Positions 1 through 6,965 of a stretch of DNA of 26,201 bases are shown piece by piece (within the stretch, counting starts at the first letter, position 1; every line of letters begins with the position of its first letter). This DNA comes from an uncultured Oscillospiraceae bacterium. Its GTDB lineage: Bacteria; Bacillota; Clostridia; Oscillospirales; Acutalibacteraceae. The translations under genes were made by a program, and so were the position numbers. The stretch spans positions 1 through 26,201 of the forward strand of contig UQQT01000033.1 in the NCBI GenBank assembly GCA_900543395.1. Direction: 5' to 3'. The notes below the pieces were generated by a model. That model was not told the DNA's origin and searched no databases. It saw only the letters and a list, made by a program, of their open reading frames with translations.

Positions 1-1
1 C

Positions 2-208
2 AGTCGAAGCGGAAAGAGGGTGGATATAAACCTTATGAGTTCGACTTTCTTTTGCTATATTGATGTGATGAATGAACTCTGCGAAAAACTGCCGTTTGAG
101 GATGTTGTCGGATTCCTCGAATTTAACGGATTTACAAAGGAAGAACAGACGTTGTTTGACCGGCACAGAAAAACAGAGTCGGAGTATTACATAGGAAAAC
201 GGTATTGA
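2..208 (+). CDS. C-terminal end of an unrecognised protein (partial)
   Basis: The reading frame is open to the left edge, so this is probably the last 68 residues of a gene that begins outside the window. A GTG at 20 and an ATG at 35 are in frame, but neither has a convincing ribosome site. The tail is mildly acidic, has no membrane segment or metal-binding cysteines, and ends in YYIGKRY. I recognise no family. It lies 29 bases ahead of another small unrecognised gene on the same strand, so it may belong to the same accessory cluster. An independent short protein starting at 20 or 35 is possible but less likely. Confidence 0.45.
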   Translation, partial: SRSGKRVDINLMSSTFFCYIDVMNELCEKLPFEDVVGFLEFNGFTKEEQTLFDRHRKTESEYYIGKRY

Positions 209-237
209 TATATTTAAGAAAAGCAGAGTGATATTTA

Positions 238-690
238 ATGAAATATCTTGACGATTCGGTATTTGATATTTACCCGGAGGACGAAGCGTGGAAAATCGCA
301 GAGGAAAAGGCGAAAGAATATTTAAAAGAATACGAAAAGGCAAAGCCGTTACTTTCGTCCGAATTTCTCGCGGAGTATGAAAAAAGTTATTTTCACGACT
401 ACGAAATTCAGACGTTCAGACCCGTAAAAACGAGCGGGACGGAATATAATTTCGAACTTGTTTTGAAAAAAAACGGACGTATTGTAACTGTAATTTATCA
501 CTCTGTCGACAGGTTGAAAATCAATGTCAAAATTGACGGTACGTTAAGAATGTTCGACATTCTCGACAGCGAAATTCTCCCTGCCGGCGGCGGGAAACTG
601 TCGCACGAATTTACGGTGAGTTCGAGCGAGGGCGGAAGTATGCACATAATTTGTAAGAGTATAACGGCGGAGATAACTTCAGATAAATAA
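238..690 (+). CDS. Small hypothetical protein, 150 aa
   Basis: I do not recognise this protein. The first 50 residues are charged and helical-looking (many Glu, Lys and Ala). The rest alternates as expected for a beta-rich domain and holds a glycine-rich turn AGGGK near residue 118. There is no signal peptide or membrane segment, so it is probably cytosolic. The ribosome site is weak (AGAG about 10 bases ahead). The next gene starts 11 bases after the stop, which suggests co-transcription. Clusters of short dissimilar cytosolic proteins like this often hold immunity proteins of polymorphic toxin systems, but no toxin is visible and that role is only an inference. Confidence 0.6.
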   Translation: MKYLDDSVFDIYPEDEAWKIAEEKAKEYLKEYEKAKPLLSSEFLAEYEKSYFHDYEIQTFRPVKTSGTEYNFELVLKKNGRIVTVIYHSVDRLKINVKIDGTLRMFDILDSEILPAGGGKLSHEFTVSSSEGGSMHIICKSITAEITSDK

Positions 691-700
691 GGCGGGCGTT

Positions 701-1231
701 ATGAACAGGCTTAAACTGATTGACGATATCGGATTAGAAATAACGTGGAAATTGATATATATCGGGCTCAACGGCTGCGGGGAAATTCCGAAATCAATAG
801 CACGCGGTGACATAATTGATTTTTTAAGCGAATCTTTGACAGCGATTAACCCGGAAACAGACAAAACAATTGAACTTATTTGCAATAAAGATGATGACGA
901 GCAGTTTAATAAATTGATTAAAAAATATGCCGACGCTGACGAATCGGACATTTTGCTTCAAAAACGAAAATGGGTAGTTTGCCTGTTTAAAATTTTGATA
1001 GATAACATTAACAAAGACTGTACGCAGGGACTGTTGGAGCTTATGGAGTTTTGGACGACAGTCGGAGCAGGTTCGGTGTGTCCGATAGTGTTTCCGAAAA
1101 AAGACAACGGAAGTTCTGTAACAGAATTTTTTACCGAAGCATCATACATAATGAATCTTAATAAATGCCGTGATTGGCTTGTTCGGGAAATAAATGATAT
1201 TAAAAATTCGGAGGGAAAACAATGTCAATGA
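701..1231 (+). CDS. DUF2247-like hypothetical protein, 176 aa
   Basis: The opening pattern (a hydrophobic stretch with ITWKLIYIGLNGCG, then an acidic ELICNKDDDEQF segment and a KRKWVVCLFKILIDNI helix) matches my memory of DUF2247, a family of about 160-180 residues with no established function, sometimes found in immunity-type gene clusters. The assignment comes from pattern memory only. There is no membrane segment. The ATG at 701 follows a G-rich stretch (GGCGGGCG). The last 10 bases overlap the next gene, whose GGAGGG ribosome site lies inside this coding sequence, so the two are probably translationally coupled. Confidence 0.6.
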   Translation: MNRLKLIDDIGLEITWKLIYIGLNGCGEIPKSIARGDIIDFLSESLTAINPETDKTIELICNKDDDEQFNKLIKKYADADESDILLQKRKWVVCLFKILIDNINKDCTQGLLELMEFWTTVGAGSVCPIVFPKKDNGSSVTEFFTEASYIMNLNKCRDWLVREINDIKNSEGKQCQ

Positions 1232-1761
1232 TTGATATATTAAAAGAATTATATAAAAATAAAACCCTCTCGTCATTGTACACAGGTTTTGACGAGACGG
1301 ATAAATTTACATTTGGCTATGTTTCGGCTGCCGACGAGGACTGGACTGCGATTCACATGATATCTCCGGACGGATTCGACGACGGCATACATGTTACAAG
1401 AACGGACATGGTGATCCGCGCGGATGTCGGCGGGCTATACGGCGAAAAAATGAATAAACTGATTGACGGGAATCCTGTCGCGGTGTATGATTTTTATGAC
1501 GAAGACGGAGAAAACGGCATAATGCTGTCAGCGCTTTTGTATGCGAAAAATGAAAAATAAATTGTTTTTCTCGAATTAGTCGACAGCGGGATTGTTGACA
1601 TTACGGGATTTATCGACGGGATAAACGACGGAATGTGCAGAATAAATGTTATCGACGAGTACGGCGCAGCCGACGGCGTTTCATACGTTCCCGTTGAAAA
1701 TATAACTATCGTTACGTTCAGGTCGGCCGACGAAAAACGACTTGAAAAACTGGTGAAATAA
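1222..1761 (+). pseudogene. Two-domain hypothetical gene split by an in-frame TAA
   Basis: The frame opens at ATG 1222 behind a good GGAGGG site and reads 112 codons to TAA 1558-1560. The same frame then continues uninterrupted for 66 more codons to TAA 1759-1761. The two halves resemble each other: each has a SLYTG or LELVDSG strand, an aromatic-glycine pair (FGYV or TGFI), an acidic DG turn (GFDDGIH or GAADGVS), a V.I or I.I strand, and ends in EKxxKLI or EKRLEKLV. The intact gene was therefore probably a tandem two-domain protein of about 179 residues, and the stop falls exactly between the domains. Either the gene is broken, only the first domain is made, or the stop is a sequencing error. 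No catalytic motif is visible. Confidence 0.6.
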
Positions 1762-1799
1762 AAATTAACCGTATGATTTAATAAGGGAAATATATTATT

Positions 1800-2594
1800 A
1801 TGAACAAATTTGTAAAATGTTTAATTCTTATCGCTTTGCTGGTTCCGTCGTTTATCATGAGTGTGCTTGTTGTAACCATGAAAAACTATCATAAGCTCAA
1901 CGAAACTAACACAGACATATATCATGCATCGGTTTCGGATGTTGAGTTTGTCAAAGAGTCCGACCCGAATTACATAAAGATAGATACCGCCGAGTACAAA
2001 GCCGAATTGAGAATTACATACGATATTCTGAAAACGTTAACAACCGAAGAAACCGACAAAATATTGACCGCAGAGCGCGGGGATAATATAACATTCAGAA
2101 TTAACAAAACCGATTCGGATAATCTGAAAAATTATAATTTTGTATGTATTCGTTCGCTGAGCATCGGCGAAGCCGATATTTTTACGCTTGACGATTTCAA
2201 TGCAACGTTGACTGATGAAAATTTGCAGTATGAACAGAAAATTATAAAATTTATTATTGTTTATTCGGTCTTGGCTGTAATTGTGTGGGTTGTTTTAATT
2301 GTCTTAATTAACAAAAATCAAAAGAAATATAATGTTTCTCAAACCCCGCCGAAAAAAGCCGATTTTGCATTAAAAGGCAGTACGGCGAATGAAAAAATAC
2401 GTTATTTTTTTATGAGATATTCTTTGCCGATTGTTGTGATTGTGCTTTCGTTAATTGAAAAATTTACATATTCGCATTTCATTAAACTCGGCGAGACAAC
2501 CTATGCGATCTGTGCAAGAGCGGTAATTTTTGCTCTGTTAATAATTTGCGTCGTTGTATGGTTTTGCATTATCAAAAAGAAGCAGAAAAAATAA
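1800..2594 (+). CDS. Hypothetical membrane protein, four predicted membrane segments
   Basis: This 264-residue protein is not recognised. Hydrophobic segments lie at about residues 6-26, 148-170, 205-222 and 235-258, and the tail is lysine-rich (KKKQKK), so it is a multi-pass membrane protein. Residues 30-145, between the first two segments, form a hydrophilic domain rich in Thr, Asp and Glu, probably extracellular. This resembles the N-terminal region of DUF3592-type membrane proteins, but I cannot confirm that. AGGG lies 13 bases ahead of the ATG, a poor ribosome site. The sequence is more AT-rich than the genes after 2.7 kb, like the small genes before it. Confidence 0.6.
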   Translation: MNKFVKCLILIALLVPSFIMSVLVVTMKNYHKLNETNTDIYHASVSDVEFVKESDPNYIKIDTAEYKAELRITYDILKTLTTEETDKILTAERGDNITFRINKTDSDNLKNYNFVCIRSLSIGEADIFTLDDFNATLTDENLQYEQKIIKFIIVYSVLAVIVWVVLIVLINKNQKKYNVSQTPPKKADFALKGSTANEKIRYFFMRYSLPIVVIVLSLIEKFTYSHFIKLGETTYAICARAVIFALLIICVVVWFCIIKKKQKK

Positions 2595-2625
2595 ATTATT
2601 ATCAGCAGCCGAATCATTGTCCCCC

Positions 2626-2654
2626 TTGACTTCCGGGGCGGTATGATTTATATT
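2626..2654 (+). promoter_or_regulatory. Sigma-A promoter of the phosphodiesterase gene
   Basis: The -35 box TTGACT (2626-2631) and -10 box TATATT (2649-2654) are separated by 17 bases and sit just ahead of the GAGG ribosome site and the ATG at 2688. Confidence 0.75.
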
Positions 2655-2687
2655 TAAAGTACCATAAAAACAAAAGAGGTTATTCTA

Positions 2688-3410
2688 ATGTCAAAGATAT
2701 TTGCACACAGAGGATTCAGCGGAAAATACCCCGAAAATACTATGCTTGCATTTAAAAAAGCGGTCGAAATCGGTGCGGACGGTATCGAAAACGACGTTCA
2801 TTTTACGAAAGACGGCGTTCTCGTTATCTGCCATGACGAGTCGATAGACAGAACGAGCAGCGGTACCGGACTTATTCGCGATATGACCTACGACGAGCTT
2901 TGCAGGTTCGATTTTTACGGCAATTTCGAGGGCAAGTACGAGTTTCAGCGTATTCCCACGCTAAGGGAGTATTTCGAATTCGTAAAGGACGTCCCCGGTT
3001 TTATTACGAATATCGAGCTTAAAACGGGTATATTCGAATACCCCGGAATCGAAAAAGCCGTTATCGACATGATTCACGAATTCGGTCTTTCGGACAGAAT
3101 TATCCTTTCGTCGTTCAACCACTTTACAATTATGCGCTGTCAGGAGTACGACCCGTCGATTAAGCTGGGCTTCCTTATCGAGAGTTGGATTATCGGCATG
3201 GGCGAGTACACAAAGAGCCACGGCGTTCAGTGTGTTCACCCGATTTTCAGAAACCTTACCCCGGAGCATTACGCCGAGATGAAGAACGCGGGCAGAGAGG
3301 TCAATACATGGACCGTCAACGAGTATGAGGATATCAAACGTCTTGCGGACATGGGCGTTGATTCGCTTATCGGAAACTTCCCTGACAGAATGATTGAATT
3401 ATTAAGATAA
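2688..3410 (+). CDS. Glycerophosphodiester phosphodiesterase
   Basis: This enzyme hydrolyses glycerophosphodiesters, from phospholipid or teichoic-acid turnover, to glycerol 3-phosphate and an alcohol. The family signature is complete: HRG at residues 7-9, PENT at 15-18, the metal ligands Glu34 and Asp36 in IENDV, His49-Asp50, a later NIELK segment supplying another acidic ligand, and NTWTVN near the end of the barrel. The length of 240 residues is normal for the cytosolic UgpQ-type form, and no signal peptide is present. GAGG lies 8 bases ahead of the ATG. The gene has its own promoter and a terminator close behind, so it is probably monocistronic. Confidence 0.93.
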   Translation: MSKIFAHRGFSGKYPENTMLAFKKAVEIGADGIENDVHFTKDGVLVICHDESIDRTSSGTGLIRDMTYDELCRFDFYGNFEGKYEFQRIPTLREYFEFVKDVPGFITNIELKTGIFEYPGIEKAVIDMIHEFGLSDRIILSSFNHFTIMRCQEYDPSIKLGFLIESWIIGMGEYTKSHGVQCVHPIFRNLTPEHYAEMKNAGREVNTWTVNEYEDIKRLADMGVDSLIGNFPDRMIELLR

Positions 3411-3427
3411 GAACCGATTAATATTTT

Positions 3428-3472
3428 AAACCGTATTCGAAGCAGAAATTCTGTCGACGGATACGGTTTTTT
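3428..3472 (+). terminator. Rho-independent terminator after the phosphodiesterase
   Basis: AAACCGTAT (3428-3436) pairs with ATACGGTTT (3461-3469). The stem continues inward by three pairs, and the loop contains a smaller CAGAA/TTCTG hairpin. A run of six T follows. Confidence 0.8.
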
Positions 3473-3487
3473 CATTATTGCAAATAT

Positions 3488-3551
3488 AAAAATGCCGAAA
3501 TCGGAATAAAGTTCTGAAAATCATGAGAAATATTCCGAAATCGGCATTTTT
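3488..3551. repeat. 21-bp imperfect inverted repeat
   Basis: The arms 3488-3508 and 3531-3551 are complementary at 19 of 21 positions and surround a 22-base spacer. Each arm itself carries a CCGAAATCGG near-palindrome. The right arm ends in TTTTTG three bases before the -35 box of the next gene. It may be a second terminator or a small palindromic element. Confidence 0.65.
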
Positions 3552-3554
3552 GTA

Positions 3555-3583
3555 TTGATAAGTATTAAATTAAAGTGTATAAT
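3555..3583 (+). promoter_or_regulatory. Sigma-A promoter of the DUF4143 ATPase
   Basis: TTGATA (3555-3560) and a perfect TATAAT (3578-3583) are 17 bases apart. The promoter lies inside the longest possible reading frame, which rules out a start at 3555 and supports ATG 3603. Confidence 0.85.
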
Positions 3584-3602
3584 AATAACGGAGGCGACGG
3601 TT

Positions 3603-4823
3603 ATGATCAGGCGTGACAAATATCTTAATGAATTGATAAAATGGAAGAATGAAAAAGTTATAAAAGTTATAACCGGAATCCGCCGCTGCGGAAAATCAAC
3701 GATTTTAATGCAGTATCGCGATTATCTTATTTCGTCGGGCGTGAACAGCGGGAATATTATATATATAAATTTTGAAGATCTTGAATACGAAAACCTGCTT
3801 GACTACAGGGAGATGTATAAGTACATCACCGATCGTATGAAACCGGACTCGATGAATTACATCCTGCTCGACGAGGTTCAGAAGGCTGACGGTTTTCAGA
3901 AAGCGGTCGACAGCTTACAGCTTAAAGACAACGCCGATATTACGATAACGGGGTCAAACGCGTACTTGCTTTCGGGCGAGCTTGCGACATATCTTTCGGG
4001 GCGTTATGTCGAAATAAAGGTTCTTCCGCTGTCTTTTGCCGAATTTTGCGAGATAAGAGGGTCGGACAATTACGACAGACTTTTCGGCGACTATATGCGC
4101 TTCGGCTCAATGCCGTATGTCGCGTCCCTTGACAGTATCGAAAAAGCCGACGCGTATCTCGAGGGTATTTACAATACGATAATCGTTAAGGATATCGAAT
4201 TAAGACAGGCGCGCCGTGAACCCGACGCGGATAAGCGAAAGGTTACTGATATAGTCCTGCTTAAAAATATCGCGCGGTTTCTCGCTTCGAGCATAGGTAA
4301 TCCGGTTTCGATAAAAAGCATAACCGACTATATAACGTCTGCGGGGCGAAAGGTCTCTGCGAATACTGTCGGCGATTACACGCGTGCGCTCGTCGAACCG
4401 TATGTTTTTTATGTTGCCGAGCGTTACGATATAAACGGCAAACAGCTGTTGAAAACGAATAATAAATACTATATCGCGGATATTGGATTGAGACGGTTTT
4501 TGCTCCCGAGGAAAAACTATGACCTCGGTTTTACGCTTGAAAATATAGTTTATCTTGAACTGCTCAGGCGCGGTTACAGGGTGAGCGTAGGCAAAATCGG
4601 CGATTATGAAATCGATTTTGTCACGCATAAAGGTGAAAAAACGGCGTATTTTCAGGTCACCGCTTCGCTTCTCGATGAAAAAACTTTTGAGCGTGAGATG
4701 AGACCTTTGCGTGAACTGAAAGATAATTACGAGAAAAATATAATTACTCTTGATAAATTCACTCCGGGCGACTATGACGGGATAAACGTTATAAACGCAA
4801 TCGACTGGCTGAGGGGATGTTAA
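3603..4823 (+). CDS. AAA-family ATPase with C-terminal DUF4143 domain
   Basis: The start at 3603 is chosen because GGAGG (3590-3594) lies 8 bases ahead and the promoter ends at 3583; a TTG at 3555 would lie in the promoter. The 406-residue protein has a Walker A motif GIRRCGKST (25-33), a Walker B YILLDEVQ (86-93), a sensor-type TGSNA segment and an SFAEFCE segment typical of the AAA_14 ATPase. A DUF4143 domain follows in the C-terminal half, with the usual YYIADIGLRRF and EIDFVTHKG motifs; the latter resembles the core of restriction-like nuclease folds. These proteins are common in gut Clostridia and their cellular role is not established. The stop codon lies within a repeat unit that recurs downstream. 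Confidence 0.9.
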   Translation: MIRRDKYLNELIKWKNEKVIKVITGIRRCGKSTILMQYRDYLISSGVNSGNIIYINFEDLEYENLLDYREMYKYITDRMKPDSMNYILLDEVQKADGFQKAVDSLQLKDNADITITGSNAYLLSGELATYLSGRYVEIKVLPLSFAEFCEIRGSDNYDRLFGDYMRFGSMPYVASLDSIEKADAYLEGIYNTIIVKDIELRQARREPDADKRKVTDIVLLKNIARFLASSIGNPVSIKSITDYITSAGRKVSANTVGDYTRALVEPYVFYVAERYDINGKQLLKTNNKYYIADIGLRRFLLPRKNYDLGFTLENIVYLELLRRGYRVSVGKIGDYEIDFVTHKGEKTAYFQVTASLLDEKTFEREMRPLRELKDNYEKNIITLDKFTPGDYDGINVINAIDWLRGC

Positions 4824-4855
4824 AACCGCCCGGAGTGAACTTTCCTCACAGCTCG

Positions 4856-5013
4856 GCGCTCTGTACTGTCTAAAAGTTTACATCTGATTGCAAGTATGAC
4901 CGTGTTTAACAAGGATGAGAACGCAGGCAGGCTGTCGCCTGTCAAGTTTGAAGACGCAGTTAAACGCGGTCATACGCCGTAATGCTTGTAAGATTTTAGA
5001 CGGTACAGAGCGC
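4856..5013. repeat. Long imperfect inverted repeat with 55-base arms
   Basis: The arm 4856-4910 is the imperfect reverse complement of 4959-5013. The outer 20 and inner 17 bases match except for wobble-type differences, and the middle is diverged. The 48-base loop holds a smaller hairpin (GGCAGGC/GCCTGTC). No protein-coding signal is evident; the open frame running through 4915-5211 lacks a ribosome site and includes the repeats. Confidence 0.7.
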
Positions 5014-5040
5014 AGGTACTTTTGTACGCCGTCGGGCAAG

Positions 5041-5099
5041 CCTCAGCCGCCGTTTTGGACGGCGGCTGAGGTTCGGCTTATTCATTCCGAACGTTTTTT
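5041..5099 (+). terminator. 13-bp perfect hairpin followed by a T-run terminator
   Basis: CCTCAGCCGCCGT (5041-5053) pairs perfectly with 5059-5071 around a TTTGG loop. Directly after it, GTTCGG (5071-5076) pairs with CCGAAC (5087-5092), then GTTTTTT. The second hairpin looks like a terminator for transcripts coming from the ATPase. An outer pair, CTGAGGGGAT at 4809-4818 and its complement at 5103-5112, encloses the whole block. Confidence 0.65.
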
Positions 5100-5239
5100 C
5101 CTATCCCCTCAGCATATAATGTTAAAAACGCCCGGAACGAACCATCCTCACCGTATGTTAAAACCGCCCGGAGCGAACTATCCTCAACTATGCGTTACAA
5201 ATTCTAATTAGATTTCTTAAATTGTATAACATAATAATT

Positions 5240-5267
5240 CAGAGCGGTAAACGAATTTACCGCTCTG
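5240..5267. terminator. Perfect 12-bp hairpin downstream of the pfkB gene
   Basis: CAGAGCGGTAAA (5240-5251) pairs with 5256-5267 around CGAA. It lies 26 bases beyond the stop of the minus-strand operon. The T-tract is weak on either strand, so its efficiency as a terminator is uncertain. Confidence 0.55.
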
Positions 5268-5292
5268 ATGTTATTTTCTGTTTTAATATTTT

Positions 5293-6186
5293 TTATTTGC
5301 AGTCCTTATAGAACTCGTCGATGTACGCTTCGATATCTTTTCTGGTTCCCTTATAAACTCCGGGGGCTTCCATTTTAGCCGAAACGGTTGCCGTCGCATA
5401 GAGAAGCGATGTCTTTATATCCGACGTCAGTCTCTCGGTATAGTACGCCGCAAACGTCGTGTCGCCTCTGCCGGTACGTCCGGAGAGGTTTCTTGCTCTG
5501 ATGGGACAGGTATAGAACTCCCCGCCGTCGTACGCGAGAACCTCCGTGTTGTGTGTTATGAGAATTTCCTGCGCGCCCCACTCGTGAAGAAGCTTCGCCG
5601 CCTCTTTTCTGTCGGTAAGACCCGTGAGAATTTCAGCCTCCGCCGCGTCGGTTTTAAGAAAACGCACGTACGGCAGAACTTTTTTCTTGTCCGCCCAGTC
5701 CTCGAAATACATTGAACCGTCGTCGCTTACATGTCTTAAGCAGGTCTGAACGTCGACTGCGATGGGAGCCCTTTTCGAAGCCTCTGTCATCATTTCGGTT
5801 GTGTAGTCGCCGTAAACAAGCCCTGCAAAATGAATTATATCGCCCTCGATATCCGACGGGATATCGTCAATGGTGAACGGTGTGCCTACGCTCGTGCAGC
5901 GGCACTCTCTGCGCTCCTTATCGGGGGTGAAATATCTGTTGTACATGTTTGATGAAGAGGGGCTGGCGATACAGTAGATGTCCTCTTTCGGAATTACGAA
6001 CTCGTTGAGTCTGTCAAAATCCTTTTCGTTAAGACGGGTAACGGCGGCAACCTTGTGACCGAGAGCGTGCGCAGACGCAGACGAGAAGTTGACCGCGCCG
6101 CCTACTACGTCGACTGCGTTTCCGAGATGGTCGACGTTGTGGTCGAGTGTAATATGACCTATAATGATAGATTCGTAATGCTTCAT
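5293..6186 (-). CDS. PfkB-family carbohydrate or nucleoside kinase
   Basis: This is a ribokinase-fold sugar or nucleoside kinase whose substrate cannot be told from sequence. Visible features are the N-terminal GHITLDHN strand, the VGGAVNFSSASAHALGH substrate-side glycine motif, LKTDAAEAEILTG in the middle, and the catalytic GRGDTTFAA motif, in which Asp is the base, near residue 255. ATG 6186 is preferred over the in-frame GTG at 6195 because the GTG lies next to an AAGGAG ribosome site that is correctly spaced for the ATG. The start overlaps the tatD stop as ATGA, so it is translationally coupled as the last gene of metG-tatD-pfkB. The length of 297 residues is normal. Confidence 0.88.
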   Translation of the reverse strand: MKHYESIIIGHITLDHNVDHLGNAVDVVGGAVNFSSASAHALGHKVAAVTRLNEKDFDRLNEFVIPKEDIYCIASPSSSNMYNRYFTPDKERRECRCTSVGTPFTIDDIPSDIEGDIIHFAGLVYGDYTTEMMTEASKRAPIAVDVQTCLRHVSDDGSMYFEDWADKKKVLPYVRFLKTDAAEAEILTGLTDRKEAAKLLHEWGAQEILITHNTEVLAYDGGEFYTCPIRARNLSGRTGRGDTTFAAYYTERLTSDIKTSLLYATATVSAKMEAPGVYKGTRKDIEAYIDEFYKDCK

Positions 6187-6965
6187 TTTTCGCACTCCTT
6201 GTTTAAAATATTAAAAAGTCTTTTAGTGTTTTTGTTTGCTTCGTCGATGACCGTCTGCGCGTCGATACCGCGTATTTCTCCGATTTTTTCGGCGGCGAAT
6301 TTGATTAACGACGAATCGTTTCGTTTGCCTCTGAACGGGACGGGCGCCATATACGGGCAGTCAGTTTCGAGCAGAATTCTGTCGAGCGGAACGTATTTTG
6401 CCGTTTCGACGCTTTTTACCGCGTTCTTAAACGTAACTACTCCGCCGAAGCCTAAATACATTCCGAGGTTTAATACCTCACGCGCCGTCTCGACCGAACC
6501 CGAGAAGCAGTGAAGCACGCCTTTGGGCTTGTATTTTTTTAATAATTCGAGAGTGTCGGCGTGAGCCTCGCGGTCGTGGACGATAACGGGTAGATTCATT
6601 TCGTTCGCCTTTATAAGCTGACGGGTGAATACGTCAATCTGAACGTTTCTCGGAATCTCGTCATAGTGATAGTCAAGTCCGATTTCGCCGACGGCGACGC
6701 ACTTTTTCTCAATTAAAAGCGGATAAATTTTTTCGAGCTCGTCCTCGTAATTATCCTTGATATCCTCGGGGTGAAGTCCGCACGAGGCGTATATGAACGG
6801 ATATTTTTCGGCGTATGAAAGAGATATCAGGCTCGAATTATAATCCGTCGCGCAGTTTATAACGTTCGATACGCCCTTTTCGCCGAGCGAATTTAAAACC
6901 TCGTCTCTGTCCGCATCAAACGCCGTATCGTTATAGTGCGCATGAGAGTCGAATATGTTATTCAT
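6183..6965 (-). CDS. TatD-family metal-dependent deoxyribonuclease
   Basis: This is a TIM-barrel metal-dependent hydrolase of the TatD/YcfH family, usually described as a 3'-5' DNase. The metal-binding set is complete: HAH in DSHAHYND near residue 8, GEIGLDYHYD, HDREAH, HCFSGS and the C-terminal ETDCPYMAP. The 260-residue length is typical. The ATG follows the metG TAA without a gap (TAAATG), so it depends on the metG transcript. The metG-tatD adjacency is widespread in Firmicutes, which supports both calls. Confidence 0.95.
   Translation of the reverse strand: MNNIFDSHAHYNDTAFDADRDEVLNSLGEKGVSNVINCATDYNSSLISLSYAEKYPFIYASCGLHPEDIKDNYEDELEKIYPLLIEKKCVAVGEIGLDYHYDEIPRNVQIDVFTRQLIKANEMNLPVIVHDREAHADTLELLKKYKPKGVLHCFSGSVETAREVLNLGMYLGFGGVVTFKNAVKSVETAKYVPLDRILLETDCPYMAPVPFRGKRNDSSLIKFAAEKIGEIRGIDAQTVIDEANKNTKRLFNILNKECEK

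Larger units (their letters stand above)
4817..5187. repeat. Three copies of a 33-bp repeat, two of them tandem
   Basis: Copies start at 4817, 5119 and 5155. Each begins ATGTTAAAA, continues C/A-CGCCCGGA and ends in TCCTCA. The last two are spaced 36 bp apart. The first copy contains the ATPase stop codon, so the repeat starts inside the gene. A 13-bp piece of it (4827-4839) is also an exact inverted match to 4758-4770 within the gene. Confidence 0.75.

Noticed and set aside
3555..3602. Earlier TTG start for the DUF4143 ATPase
   Set aside because: These codons coincide with a -35/-10 promoter, whereas ATG 3603 has a correctly spaced GGAGG.
5119..5187. Possible CRISPR array (36-bp periodic repeat)
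   Set aside because: Only two tandem copies plus one distant copy, essentially no spacers, and no cas genes nearby.
4915..5211. 98-codon open frame on the plus strand after the ATPase
   Set aside because: It has no ribosome site, runs through the inverted repeats and the tandem 33-bp repeat, and its composition (Pro, His, Arg, Cys) is unlike real genes here.
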